A DNA stretch of 64,000 nucleotides from Aquabacterium sp. (GTDB lineage Bacteria; Pseudomonadota; Gammaproteobacteria; Burkholderiales; Burkholderiaceae_C). Position numbers and translations under genes: made by a program. The notes below the pieces were generated by a model. The model was given only the letters and a program-made list of their open reading frames with translations. It ran no database searches and had not been told where the DNA came from. Positions within the stretch are counted from its first letter, which is position 1. Each line of letters begins with the position of its first letter. Shown one piece after another: positions 43,117 through 53,751 of the stretch. The stretch is from the NCBI RefSeq assembly GCF_029946005.1, contig NZ_JAQSDR010000030.1:120538-184537 (forward strand). The letters are read 5' to 3'.

Positions 43117-45995
43117 GCTTTATTGATATTCGGAGGAGTAGCGCCCCACCGGACAACGACTGACTCCTGGGACATCGCTCCGACTCTCAACGTGCGTCCC
43201 AACTCATCGGTCACGCCATAAAAGACATCGCCTGATTGCGTAGTGAGCTGATAAGGTAGTCCTTCAATGGCCTCACCTGTTATTTCGTTTATCGCGCGAA
43301 TTTGTTGATCAAACAATTTCACTCGGGAGTCGGGCATCACTGGCAGATTCGCTGCCTTGCTCCCCCCACCACTCCACTCATGCCCCGCCCCCTTCACCGT
43401 GAACTTCCCCGGCATGGTGAACGTGATGTCCCCGCCCTTGATCACGATCTGGCTTTGCCCCGCCATCAAGGTGATGCTGTCCTTGGCCTGGATGCGGATC
43501 TCGTCCGTGGTGCTCTGCACCGTGATGTCCTGATCAGCCCAGACCTGCTGGCTGTCCGTGTGCGCCCTCAAGCTCAAGGGCCCATTGGCCGCGATGCCTT
43601 TGATGCCGCCGCTGTGCGTGTACAGGCTGCTGGTCTGCCCGCTCACGCTGCTCACGGTATGGGCGCTGGTGAGGTGCAGATCGCCTTGCAATGACAAGCT
43701 GGTGTCTTGCCCGCTGAACACGCTGATGCTGGCGGGCGTCACCAGGCTGGCCGTCACTGGCGTGTCCAGGTGAATGATGGGCGTGTTGAAGCGCTCCACC
43801 GCGTCACCCAAGGCGCGGCCATTGGCCTTTTGTGCCGCATGGCCGCCCACCGCCTGGGTGTACTTGCCTTTGGCCTGCGGGTCCATGGTGTCGGCATGGC
43901 TTTGCACGGCTTGGCCGGCATCGTGGCTGCTCAAGCCCTGGGCGCCTTGCTGGCGGGCGCTCTGGCTCAGGGTGTCGCCCAATTGCCGCGCGGCCTTCAA
44001 CTGGCCCACGGCCTCGGCGGCGTCCATCTGTGTGCTGTTCACGCTGGCGCCGCGTTGCGCCCGGGCGGTGGTGCTCAACAAGAGGCCACCGCCCGCCCGC
44101 ACCACGGCCCAGCCGTCGGTGTGGCCGTAGAAGCCTTCGCCCAGCCATGGGCCTCGCCGGGCATGGCCTGCGCCGCCCTGGCCACTTTGCTGGATGATGC
44201 GCCCCAGGGTCAGTTCACTCCAGCCCGTGGCCGCTCCATGCGAAGCCAGGCGCATGCGCAACTGGCCCGTGGCGTCGTCCACCAGCCATTGGTTGGCGCC
44301 TTGCTGATCCAGGTGTTGGTGGTGCCAGCCTGAGACCGTGCCCGGGTGGTTGCTGCCCGCGTCAACCCCTGCAGGCCAGGGCAGGTCTTGCTGGCCGTTG
44401 TGCAATTGGCCCACCACGATGGGGCGGTCGATGTCGCCATCGATGAAATCAACCAGCACCTCGGTGCCCGCACGCGGTGTGAACACCGAACCCCAGTTGG
44501 CCCCGGCCATGTGCTTGGCCACGCGCACCCAGGTGCCGCTGCCATCGTGGCCAGGGGCATGGCCGGTTTCGGCGCCGGATACGGTGGCCGGTCCGGCCAG
44601 GCCACCGGTCAGTGGGGCTGGGCCGCGTTGCCAGCCAAATTGAACGCGGATGCGCCCGTCGCGGTCGGTGGTCAAGGGCTCGTTCGGCGCGGCCACGACC
44701 CGGGCGGTTTGCCCGCCAGGCGCGGTGGGCAGGTGGTGGGGCTGGGGCACCAGGCGTGCCGCCGCAGGCGCCGCCTTGAAGTGGTTGCGGTAGCTGCCTT
44801 GCTCCAGCTCGTTGGACTTCAGGATCTGTGCGGCCTCGGCGCCCAGGTTGTTGGCCGCTTCGTGCACGATGCTCAAAGCGCTGAAGTGGTTGTTGGCAGC
44901 ACCCACGCCACCGTACAAGCTGTGTTCGGTGATCTGGAAGGTGGCGGCCACTTGCAACGCCCGCACCGCGCTTTGTCCCTGGGTGGCGTGGTGGCTCAAC
45001 TCGTGGGCGGCCAGCAGGGCCGTGGCGCGGGCATCGGCCACCGTGCTGCTGGCAGGCTGCGGGGTGGCCACCGCGCCATCGGCGTAGCGGCGTTCGCCGT
45101 GGCCCCGGTAGGCCTCCAGGGCGGGCACAGCCGCAGGCCTGCCCGAGGCCGCCGCCTGCGCCGACACACCGGCCAGTTGGCGCTCGTCCCAAGCGGCCAA
45201 GGTCACCTCGTTGGTGCCCACGCGCTCGCCCGCGCTCCAGGCGGTGATGGTGTCCTGCACCAGGCCCTTGCCCAAGATGCCCAGCAAGCCATCCGAGCGG
45301 ATGTCGGGGCGGCTGAAGCGCAAGGCGCCCAAGTCGGGCCGCTGGGCCTGCTGGTCAAAAACCACCAGGGTGTGCTGATCGGCAGCGTGCTCAATGCGCC
45401 AGCTCCAGCCTTCGTCGGCCATGAGCCGTTGGGCAAAGGCCCAGTCCGTCTCGCGGTACTGGGTGGTGAGGGCGCGCACGGGGCCGGGCGCGGCTACTTC
45501 AAAACGCACTTTGGCAAAGGAGTAGGCCTTGAACACCGCGTCGGTGATGTCCTGCGCCGTCTTGTCCTGAAAGATTCGGGTGTCGCGCCGCAGGCTCAGC
45601 CAATGCGTCCAGGCGGCGAGGGTGAGCCGGTAGCGGGCCAGGCCGCCATCGGCCCCCAACTGCGCCGCCCGCACCGCGTGCGTGTGCCAGGTGCGCCAGG
45701 TGCCATCGGCCTGCTGCAGGCGCACAGTCACGGCCTCACCCGTCAGGGCTTTGAGCTCCAGGTAGGCCGAGGTGCTCAGGCAATCGACTTCAGCCCACAG
45801 GGGCTCTTCGGCATGCACCGCCTCGGCGATCCGCAGGCGCTCGACCACCAAGGTGTTGGCGGGCAACGCGGTGTCGATTTGGACCAGTCGCGTTTGCTGG
45901 CCAATGGACAAGGCCGCCCGCAGCCGAGAGACGAGCTCGCCGCCCAATGCTGACAGCGACGTCAAAGCTCCGCCGCTGATCGGAGGCAGGATCAT
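43113..45995 (-). CDS. vgrG: T6SS spike protein VgrG with DUF2345 and C-terminal TTR-like tail
   Basis: A 960-residue VgrG. The N-terminal gp27/gp5-like part (LVQIDTALPANTLVVERLRIAE; DWAFAQRLMADEGWSWRIEH) leads to the spike core (DRDGRIRVQFGW; VDFIDGDIDRPIVVGQLHNG), then DUF2345 (IRIQAKDSITLMAGQSQIVI). The last 80 residues differ: about 893-955 (DQQIRAINEITGEAI, YGVTDELGRTLRVG) look like a transthyretin-type domain, known as an effector adaptor in other VgrGs. This tail is in AT-rich DNA, unlike the rest. AGGGGAAA precedes the ATG. No other T6SS genes are in the window. Confidence 0.92.
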   Translation of the reverse strand: MILPPISGGALTSLSALGGELVSRLRAALSIGQQTRLVQIDTALPANTLVVERLRIAEAVHAEEPLWAEVDCLSTSAYLELKALTGEAVTVRLQQADGTWRTWHTHAVRAAQLGADGGLARYRLTLAAWTHWLSLRRDTRIFQDKTAQDITDAVFKAYSFAKVRFEVAAPGPVRALTTQYRETDWAFAQRLMADEGWSWRIEHAADQHTLVVFDQQAQRPDLGALRFSRPDIRSDGLLGILGKGLVQDTITAWSAGERVGTNEVTLAAWDERQLAGVSAQAAASGRPAAVPALEAYRGHGERRYADGAVATPQPASSTVADARATALLAAHELSHHATQGQSAVRALQVAATFQITEHSLYGGVGAANNHFSALSIVHEAANNLGAEAAQILKSNELEQGSYRNHFKAAPAAARLVPQPHHLPTAPGGQTARVVAAPNEPLTTDRDGRIRVQFGWQRGPAPLTGGLAGPATVSGAETGHAPGHDGSGTWVRVAKHMAGANWGSVFTPRAGTEVLVDFIDGDIDRPIVVGQLHNGQQDLPWPAGVDAGSNHPGTVSGWHHQHLDQQGANQWLVDDATGQLRMRLASHGAATGWSELTLGRIIQQSGQGGAGHARRGPWLGEGFYGHTDGWAVVRAGGGLLLSTTARAQRGASVNSTQMDAAEAVGQLKAARQLGDTLSQSARQQGAQGLSSHDAGQAVQSHADTMDPQAKGKYTQAVGGHAAQKANGRALGDAVERFNTPIIHLDTPVTASLVTPASISVFSGQDTSLSLQGDLHLTSAHTVSSVSGQTSSLYTHSGGIKGIAANGPLSLRAHTDSQQVWADQDITVQSTTDEIRIQAKDSITLMAGQSQIVIKGGDITFTMPGKFTVKGAGHEWSGGGSKAANLPVMPDSRVKLFDQQIRAINEITGEAIEGLPYQLTTQSGDVFYGVTDELGRTLRVGAMSQESVVVRWGATPPNINKA

Positions 45996-46083
45996 GGTTT
46001 CCCCTGGATTTTTTAATGGAATGACAACAGCCCGCCATCATCCAATGAAACGCACGCCCGAGCTGACCCGCTCTTGGGGGGAA

Positions 46084-47082
46084 TTAGAAATGAATTGTTT
46101 CAAACTGCCAGTGCAAGACACTGGCCCAAAGCGTCAGGCTCAGCAGCGCGCAGGCGGTGGTCCACAAGATGATCCGGGCGACCAGGCTGGTTTTCGCGCC
46201 CTCGCGCTCGGCCAGCATCGACACATTGCTGGCCGAAGGCAGGGCCGCTGCCAGGATGAGGGTCAGCCAGCCCGAGGGTGACAAGGCCACACCCGCCTGC
46301 ACCAGCGCCCAACCCGCCAAGCACACCAACAGGGGGTGGACCACCAACTTGAGCAGCAAAGGCACCCCGATCGACACCGAAGCGCCCTGGGCGCGGGCGG
46401 GCTGCATCTGCGCGCGCGCCAGGATCGCGCCCAGGGTGAACAGGGCCGTGGGCGTGCCCGCCAGCCCCAGCAAGCGAACGGTCTCATCCACGGCATGTGG
46501 CAAGGTCCACCCCAGCCAGGACACCAACATGCCCAGGGCCATGGACCACAAGAGCGGGTTGCGCAACGCCCCCTTCAGCGAGGCCTGCGCCGCGTGCCAG
46601 GCCTCGGCCGGGTCGTCGCCGAGCGCATCCCGCGTGGCATGCGAATGGGCCCAGGCCAGGCACAGTGAACTCAGCAGCAACACATCGATCAGCAGGGTGG
46701 CCGCGATGGGCCCGGCCGCTTGCGGGCCCAACAGGCCGGTCAGCAAAGGCAGCCCCAGAAAGCCCGTGTTGGGAAAGGCCGTGGCCAAGGCCACCAAGCC
46801 GCCGTCGCGCCGGATCAAACCCTGGCGAGTGCCCCACACCAAGGCGAGCACCGTGACCACGGCCCCGGCCAAGCCGTAAGCCAGCAGCAAGCCCAACAGA
46901 CCGCTCTGGTGCAAAGCGCCACTGGCGCCCAAACGGAACAGCATGGCCGACAGGCCAAAAAACAGCACAAAGCTGTTCATGGCGGGGATGCCTTCCAGCG
47001 GCAACCAGCACCCCCGCGCCGCGCCCCAGCCCATCAGGACCAGGGCAAAAAAGGGGACGAACAGCAGCAACAGATCGATCAT
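46084..47082 (-). CDS. AEC-family (auxin efflux carrier-like) permease
   Basis: A 332-residue membrane protein with about ten helices, typical of the AEC family: LLLLFVPFFALVLMGW at the start, LVALATAFPNTGFLGLPL (the conserved NTGFLG motif), and ALPSASNVSMLAEREG late in the protein. Bacterial members carry dicarboxylates or other organic acids. The ATG at 47082 overlaps the stop of msrQ (TCAT on the plus strand), so it is coupled to the msrPQ operon. Confidence 0.82.
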   Translation of the reverse strand: MIDLLLLFVPFFALVLMGWGAARGCWLPLEGIPAMNSFVLFFGLSAMLFRLGASGALHQSGLLGLLLAYGLAGAVVTVLALVWGTRQGLIRRDGGLVALATAFPNTGFLGLPLLTGLLGPQAAGPIAATLLIDVLLLSSLCLAWAHSHATRDALGDDPAEAWHAAQASLKGALRNPLLWSMALGMLVSWLGWTLPHAVDETVRLLGLAGTPTALFTLGAILARAQMQPARAQGASVSIGVPLLLKLVVHPLLVCLAGWALVQAGVALSPSGWLTLILAAALPSASNVSMLAEREGAKTSLVARIILWTTACALLSLTLWASVLHWQFETIHF

Positions 47083-47710
47083 CGAACCCGCAGCATCCCC
47101 ATCACGCCGCCTTGGCGCACCACGCGCCAGCCCAGCAGCACCGCCAGGATGGCGGCATACACCCACACCTCATTGAGATCGTTCTTGGCCGACTTCTTCC
47201 AGTAAAAGTGCAGCAGCCCCAGCAGGGCCACCGCGTAGATCAGCTTGTGCAGCGCCTGCCAGCGTTTGGCGCCCAGGGCCTTGATCGCGCGGTTGAACGA
47301 GGTCAGCGCCAGGGGTGTCATCAGGATCAGGGCCACCATGCCCACCAGGATGAAGTTGCGCTTGAGCACATCGCGCCAGATCTCATCCACCACGAAGCCC
47401 TTGTCCAGCCAGGCGTAGCTCAGGAAGTGCAGCAGGGCGTAGATGAAAGTGGTGACCCCCAGCGCACGTCGGTAGCGCAGCAAGCCCGCCAGCGAGGTCA
47501 GCTCGCGTAAAGGCGTGATGGCCAAGGTGATCCACAACCAGCGCAGCGTCCATTCACCGGTTTCGCGGATGAGCTTTTCAGCGGGGTTGGCGCCCAGGTT
47601 GTCGGTCACTGCAGCCACCAGCAAAGCCGTGGCAGGCACGGCACAAACCAGCCACACCAGCGGCTTGACCCAAGGCTTCAGCAGCCATTGGTTGATCTGC
47701 AAACGGTTCA

Positions 47711-47711
<1 letters not shown>
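47079..47711 (-). CDS. msrQ: MsrQ, heme membrane subunit of periplasmic methionine-sulfoxide reductase
   Basis: A 210-residue membrane protein with six helices matching MsrQ: NPAEKLIRETGEWTLRWLW, TPLRELTSLAGLLRYRRALG and KALGAKRWQALHKLIYAVALLGLLHFYW, which carry the heme-ligand histidines. It passes electrons to MsrP. Its start codon shares one base with the msrP stop (TGATG). Confidence 0.93.
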
Positions 47712-48739
<1,028 letters not shown>

Positions 48740-48848
48740 GGGAGGCTCCGGTTCACGCAAGAACAAATCAGATCTTGATTGGTCGCTGCGAGTTCCGGAA
48801 CCTTACACCGGCCACGCCAACCGCGCTGGCGCCGCCGGTGCACCCCCG

Positions 48849-51488
48849 TCAGGCCGCCTTCTTGGCCGCGACCTTTTTAGCGGCGGGCACCCGTGGCGCG
48901 CGCGGTTCGAACTCGAAGCTCACCTTGCCCGCCTTGGCATCCCAACTCAAAAACGCCTTGAACTTGCGCCGCGTCTTGTTGGACACGAAGTTCTCCAGCA
49001 GATCCGTCTTGCCGGTGGCCAGCAGCTTGGTCATCTGCTCGGGCGGCACGGGCTGCTGCAAGATGATCTTGCCGCTCTTGAAGTCACAAGTGGCCACACC
49101 CACCGCGTTCTCGCAGATGTAGTTGCTGCCATGGTCGTAGACATGGCCCTTGCATTTGGGGCAGGCGCCCAGCGATTGATGACCGCTGAAGTCCACCGCC
49201 TCGCCAGCTTCTTCTTCCTTCCTGGCGGCATCGCCAAAGTCGAACTCCATCTTCCAGTTGTTCAGCTCTTCATCGCGCACCAGCTTGAGTTCGGCCGTGA
49301 AGGGCCACCCGGCTTTGGAGCGGAAGCCTTCGAGCGGCCCCACCTTGTGGTCCTGCAGCAATCGGTCGATCTCGGGCAGCTCGAAACTGCGGCCCGCCGG
49401 GCTCTTGCTGATCGAGAAGCCGCAACCCGTGCCCTCGGTGCCATCAGCCGACACGCCGCCCTTGCCGATGCAGGTGAAGCGGCGGTAGTTTTCTTTCACC
49501 GTGCCGCCGCAATTGGGGCAAGGTGTGGCCATGGTGGCGTAGTCACCGGGGATGGTGTCGCGGTCGTACTCCTTGGCCTTTTGCACGATGCGCTGCGTCA
49601 TCTGCGCGATCTCGGCCATGAAGGCTTCGCGGGTCAACAAGCCCTTTTCCATCTCGGACAGCTTGAACTCCCAGTTGCCGGTGAGCTCAGGCTTGGTCAG
49701 GTCTTCCACGCCCAGGCCGCGCAGCAGCGTGGTCAGCTGGAAAGCCTTGGCCGTGGGGATCAGCTCGCGGCCTTCGCGGATCATGTACTTTTCCATGATC
49801 AGGCCTTCGATGATGGACGAGCGCGTGGCTGGCGTGCCCAGGCCCTTTTCCTGCATCGCGGCCTTGAACTCTTCGTCATCGATCAGCTTGCCGGCGCCTT
49901 CCATGGCGCTCAGCAGCGTGGCTTCCGAGTAGCGCGCGGGCGGCTTGGTCTTGAGCGCGTTGACCACGACGTCTTCGTTCAGCACGGATTCGCCAGGCTG
50001 CACGGCCACCAGTGTGGCGTCATCGTCCTGGGCTTCTTTGCCGTAAACCGCCAACCAACCCGGCTTGACCAGCACCTTGCCGTTGGTCTGGAAGTGATGC
50101 TCCTTGCCTGCCGCCGGGATCTTGGTGATGCGGGTGGTGACCATGAACTCGGCCGACGGGTAGAACACCGCCAGGAAGCGCTTGACGACCATGTCGTACA
50201 GCTTGGCCTCGATCTCGGTCAGGCTCTTGGGCGCCTGCAGCGTCGGGATGATGGCAAAGTGATCCGACACCTTGGCGTTGTCGAACACGCGCTTGACGGG
50301 CTTCACATAGCCTTCCTTCAAGGCCTTGCTGGCGTGCTGGGCCAACTCGCGCAGCGGGCCGGGCATGTCTTCGCTGGCGATCATCTTCATGGTCTCTTTG
50401 ACCACGTCCACGTAGTCCTCGGGCAGCGCGCGCGAGTCGGTCCGCGGATAGGTCAGCACCTTGTGCTTTTCATACAGGGCCTGCGCCAGCGACAGCGTGG
50501 TCTTGGCGCTGAAACCGAAGCGCGAGTTGGCCTCGCGTTGCAGCGTGGTCAGGTCGTACAGCAGCGGGCTGGCCTGGGTCGAGGGCTTGGCCTCTTCAGT
50601 GACCGAGCCGGTTTGGCCACGCACCGCATCGGCGATGGCCTGGGCGTCAGCCGCTGACCAAACGCGATCGGCCTTCAGCTCAGCCTCGGCCGAACCATCT
50701 GCCGCGCCCTTGTCCTTCTTGAAGGTGGGATCAAACCACTTGCCGTCGTAGCTGCCCGCCGTGGCGCCAAAGCTGCCACGAATCTCCCAGTAGTCGCGGA
50801 ACACGTGCTTGCGGATCTTTTCTTCGCGCTCGACCACGATCGACAGGGTCGGCGTCTGCACGCGGCCCACGGTGGTGAGGAAGAAACCGCCATCGCGCGA
50901 GTTGAAGGCGGTCATGGCGCGGGTGCCATTGATGCCCACCAGCCAGTCGGCCTCGGAGCGGCAACGCGCGGCGTCGGCCAGCGGCATCATCTGGTCATCG
51001 GTGCGCAGCTTGTCGAAGCCATCGCGGATGGCCTGCGGCGTCATGCTCTGCAGCCACAAACGGCGCACGCCCTTGCCCAGGCCCTTGGCCTTGGTGGTGG
51101 CCGTGCTGTCCTGCGCGTACTGCATGATCAGACGAAAGATCAGTTCGCCCTCGCGCCCGGCGTCACAGGCGTTGATCAGGTTGGTGACGTCCTTGCGCTT
51201 GATCAGTTTGACCAGGGCATTGAGCCGCCCCTTGCTCTTGTCGATCGGGTTCAGATCGAAATAAGGCGGGATGACCGGCAAGTTGGCGAAGCTCCACTTG
51301 CCGCGTTTGACGTCGAACTCCTCCGGGGCCTTGATCTCGACCAGGTGGCCGACGGCCGAGCTCACCACGTAATTGGCGCTCTCGAAGTAATCGTCGTGCT
51401 TGTCGAACTTGCCATCGATGGCCGTCAAGGCCCGCACGATGTCTTGTGCCACGGAAGGTTTCTCAGCGATGACCAGGGCTTTGCTCAT
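48849..51488 (-). CDS. topB: DNA topoisomerase III TopB
   Basis: An 879-residue type IA topoisomerase. The TOPRIM part opens with KALVIAEKPSVAQDI and includes NACDAGREGELIFRL; the active-site tyrosine lies in VLTYPRTDSRALPEDY. Two C-terminal zinc-binding regions (CPNCGGTVKENYRRFTC; CPKCKGHVYDHG) and an Ala/Lys-rich tail (KKVAAKKAA) follow. It resolves single-stranded links in replication and recombination. Confidence 0.93.
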   Translation of the reverse strand: MSKALVIAEKPSVAQDIVRALTAIDGKFDKHDDYFESANYVVSSAVGHLVEIKAPEEFDVKRGKWSFANLPVIPPYFDLNPIDKSKGRLNALVKLIKRKDVTNLINACDAGREGELIFRLIMQYAQDSTATTKAKGLGKGVRRLWLQSMTPQAIRDGFDKLRTDDQMMPLADAARCRSEADWLVGINGTRAMTAFNSRDGGFFLTTVGRVQTPTLSIVVEREEKIRKHVFRDYWEIRGSFGATAGSYDGKWFDPTFKKDKGAADGSAEAELKADRVWSAADAQAIADAVRGQTGSVTEEAKPSTQASPLLYDLTTLQREANSRFGFSAKTTLSLAQALYEKHKVLTYPRTDSRALPEDYVDVVKETMKMIASEDMPGPLRELAQHASKALKEGYVKPVKRVFDNAKVSDHFAIIPTLQAPKSLTEIEAKLYDMVVKRFLAVFYPSAEFMVTTRITKIPAAGKEHHFQTNGKVLVKPGWLAVYGKEAQDDDATLVAVQPGESVLNEDVVVNALKTKPPARYSEATLLSAMEGAGKLIDDEEFKAAMQEKGLGTPATRSSIIEGLIMEKYMIREGRELIPTAKAFQLTTLLRGLGVEDLTKPELTGNWEFKLSEMEKGLLTREAFMAEIAQMTQRIVQKAKEYDRDTIPGDYATMATPCPNCGGTVKENYRRFTCIGKGGVSADGTEGTGCGFSISKSPAGRSFELPEIDRLLQDHKVGPLEGFRSKAGWPFTAELKLVRDEELNNWKMEFDFGDAARKEEEAGEAVDFSGHQSLGACPKCKGHVYDHGSNYICENAVGVATCDFKSGKIILQQPVPPEQMTKLLATGKTDLLENFVSNKTRRKFKAFLSWDAKAGKVSFEFEPRAPRVPAAKKVAAKKAA

Positions 51489-51559
51489 GGTTTGAATTTT
51501 TTATCCCACTAAAATCAGCTCTTACGCGTGCGCACGCACACGCGCGCCCACTCATTTCA

Positions 51560-52063
51560 ATGTACCCAAAGTTGTCGATGACGCAAGCAATTCCAAAAAT
51601 ATCGGCGTCAGGCCGGCGCATCCAGGTCCGCCAGTCCGGCATCCATGGCCGTGGGGTTTTCGCCACCCAGGCCATTGAGGCGGGCAGCACCGTCATCGAG
51701 TACAAGGGCGAAATCATCACCTGGGAGACGGCCCTTGAGCGCCACCCCCACGACCCCGAACAGCCCAACCATACCTTTTACTTTCACCTGGACGACGGCC
51801 ACGTCATCGACGGCAAGTATCAGGGCAACTCGGCCCGCTGGATCAACCATTCCTGCAATCCCAACGTGGAAGCCGAGCAGGATGGCAACCGCGTCTTCCT
51901 CAAAGCCCTGCGCGACATCGCCCCCGGCGAAGAGTTGTTCTTCGACTACGGCCTGGTGATCGACGCCCGCCTGACCGCCGCCCTGAAGCGTGAATACGCG
52001 TGCTGGTGCGGCGCCCAGCAATGCCGGGGCACCATGCTGGCCGCCAAAACCCGCAAGCGCTGA
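51560..52063 (+). CDS. SET-domain protein lysine methyltransferase-like
   Basis: A 167-residue protein consisting of a SET domain: SGIHGRGVFATQAIEAGSTV, the SAM/substrate motif NHSCNPN, ELFFDYG, and a post-SET-like CWCGAQQCRG zinc motif. SET enzymes methylate lysines in proteins; the bacterial target is unknown. The start at 51560 or 51578 cannot be decided. It is divergent from topB with a short gap and followed after 10 bases by birA. Confidence 0.85.
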   Translation: MYPKLSMTQAIPKISASGRRIQVRQSGIHGRGVFATQAIEAGSTVIEYKGEIITWETALERHPHDPEQPNHTFYFHLDDGHVIDGKYQGNSARWINHSCNPNVEAEQDGNRVFLKALRDIAPGEELFFDYGLVIDARLTAALKREYACWCGAQQCRGTMLAAKTRKR

Positions 52064-52073
52064 GCCACGCCGC

Positions 52074-52961
52074 ATGATCGACCTGAACACCGCCGCCGAG
52101 CAGATCTGGCTGGACACGCAGGCCGATTGTCCGAACATCAGCATCGAAGTCCTGCCCGAGACCGACTCCACCAACACGCAACTGTTGGCCCGAGGCCGCG
52201 CGGGCGACACCGCCCCCATGCTGCTGGCGGCGCACCTTCAAACCGCCGGGCGCGGCCGCCATGGCCGCCAATGGGTGGCCCAGCCTGGTGACAGCCTGAC
52301 CTTTTCGCTGGGCTTGCCGCTGGACCTGGACCAGGTGCCCGGTGGCGGCAGCGCCCTTTCACTGGCCGTGGGCCTGGCCATCGCCGAGGCCCTGGACGCG
52401 GGCATGGCGGGCTTGCCAGGCCCCGCCCAACCCCCCATCACACTGAAGTGGCCCAATGACCTGTGGTGGCAGCAGCGCAAGCTGGGCGGCATCCTGATCG
52501 AGGCCACGCCAGCGCCCGGCTTGACGACCGGTCAGCGTTGGGTGGTCATCGGCGTGGGCATCAACCTGCGGCCCCAAGGCGATCAAGCCAGCGGATTGGC
52601 GCACGCCTGCCTGCAAGAGCTCAACACCACACCCCTGACCGCCGGACAGGTGTGGGCCTGGGTCGCGCCCAAACTGCTGCGCGCGGTGCAACGCTTTGCC
52701 CTGGAAGGCTTTGCCCCTGTGCAAGCCGCCTACGCTCAACGAGACGCCCTGGCCGGGCAGGACGTGGCCCTTTGGCGCGGCACCAGCGGCAACGCACTGT
52801 TGCGCGGCGCCCCCACCGACACTGGCCGCGCCGACGGCGTGGACCAGCAAGGCGCCCTGCTCGTGCATACTGACACCGGCTTGCAACGTTGGACCACTGG
52901 CGACGTGAGCGTGCGCTTGGCGGCTTCTTCTGCGCCACCCCCGACACTTCCCCCCGCCTGA
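52074..52961 (+). CDS. birA: Biotin--[acetyl-CoA carboxylase] ligase BirA
   Basis: A 295-residue biotin ligase without the N-terminal DNA-binding domain of E. coli BirA, so it should ligate biotin but not repress the bio genes. Motifs: ETDSTNTQLL, the biotinyl-AMP loop GRGRHGRQW, and LKWPNDLWW with KLGGILIE. The ATG at 52074 (MIDLNTAA) lies 10 bases after the SET gene. Confidence 0.9.
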   Translation: MIDLNTAAEQIWLDTQADCPNISIEVLPETDSTNTQLLARGRAGDTAPMLLAAHLQTAGRGRHGRQWVAQPGDSLTFSLGLPLDLDQVPGGGSALSLAVGLAIAEALDAGMAGLPGPAQPPITLKWPNDLWWQQRKLGGILIEATPAPGLTTGQRWVVIGVGINLRPQGDQASGLAHACLQELNTTPLTAGQVWAWVAPKLLRAVQRFALEGFAPVQAAYAQRDALAGQDVALWRGTSGNALLRGAPTDTGRADGVDQQGALLVHTDTGLQRWTTGDVSVRLAASSAPPPTLPPA

Positions 52962-52966
52962 CACCC

Positions 52967-53689
52967 ATGCTGCGCTCCCTGGTCCTTGTGCTGTTGTTGG
53001 CCAACGCTGGTTTTTACGCCTGGAGCCATGGGTGGTTGAACGACGTCATCGGCATCCGGCCCGACGCCCAACGCGAACCGCAACGTTTGAAGCGGCAAGT
53101 GAACGCCGACCAGTTGACCGTGGTGGGGGCATCTTCGGCCGCACCGGCCCCACCATCGTCATCCTCCTCCGCACCGCCAAACCAGGTGGACCCTGCCTCG
53201 TCCGCCCCCGGCACCGAAGCGTCGGCGGGCCGCACCATCTGCGTGGAAGCCGGGCCTTTCACCGCGACCGAGCAACCCCAGGTCGAAGCCACCCTCAAAC
53301 CCGTGCTGGCCGCCAACAGCTGGACCACCGACACCGTGGCCGTGCCTGGCGTGTGGTTGACCTACATGGGCCCGTACACCGACACCGACATGCTGGCCCG
53401 CAAGTTGACCGAACTGCGCCGCATCCGCGGCCTGAACTTCGAAGAAATCAAAACGCCGACCAACCTGGCGCCCGGCCTGTCACTGGGCCGATATGGCCGT
53501 CTTGAAGACGCCAACGCCGCACTCAACACCCTGAAGCTTCGCGGCATCCGCACCGCTCGGGTCGTCACCTTGCGGCCCGCCATGGAAGTGCAAGTGGTCC
53601 GGGTGGCCCAGGCCGACATCAACACCCAGGTGGCGCTGTCAGCTTTGAGATTACCTCAGGGCAAAAGCTTCGCGGCTTGTCGGCCTTGA
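52967..53689 (+). CDS. SPOR-type membrane-anchored protein
   Basis: A 240-residue protein with one N-terminal membrane helix (SLVLVLLLANAGFYAW), a Pro/Ser/Ala-rich linker and a C-terminal region (CVEAGPFTATEQPQVEATL; YTDTDMLARKLTELRRI) that resembles SPOR domains, which bind denuded peptidoglycan at the septum. The start at 52967 lies 5 bases after the birA stop. Cell-division or envelope role inferred. Confidence 0.7.
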   Translation: MLRSLVLVLLLANAGFYAWSHGWLNDVIGIRPDAQREPQRLKRQVNADQLTVVGASSAAPAPPSSSSSAPPNQVDPASSAPGTEASAGRTICVEAGPFTATEQPQVEATLKPVLAANSWTTDTVAVPGVWLTYMGPYTDTDMLARKLTELRRIRGLNFEEIKTPTNLAPGLSLGRYGRLEDANAALNTLKLRGIRTARVVTLRPAMEVQVVRVAQADINTQVALSALRLPQGKSFAACRP

Positions 53690-53714
53690 GGTGGTCGTGA
53701 CTTGGTCGCCGCGC

Positions 53715-53742
53715 TATACAACAAAATAAATAATGTTGTATA
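53715..53742. promoter_or_regulatory. Palindromic operator-like site
   Basis: TATACAACA (53715-53723) and TGTTGTATA (53734-53742) form a perfect 9-bp inverted repeat around a 10-base A/T spacer, 9 bases before the ATG at 53752. There is no T-run after it, so it looks like an operator rather than a terminator. It is AT-rich in a GC-rich setting. Confidence 0.5.
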
Positions 53743-53751
53743 ACCGCCGCC

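Noticed and set aside
44346..45953. 535-codon frame opposite vgrG
   Set aside because: Antisense shadow; considered as a possible overlapping effector but composition is Gly/Ala/His-rich and meaningless.
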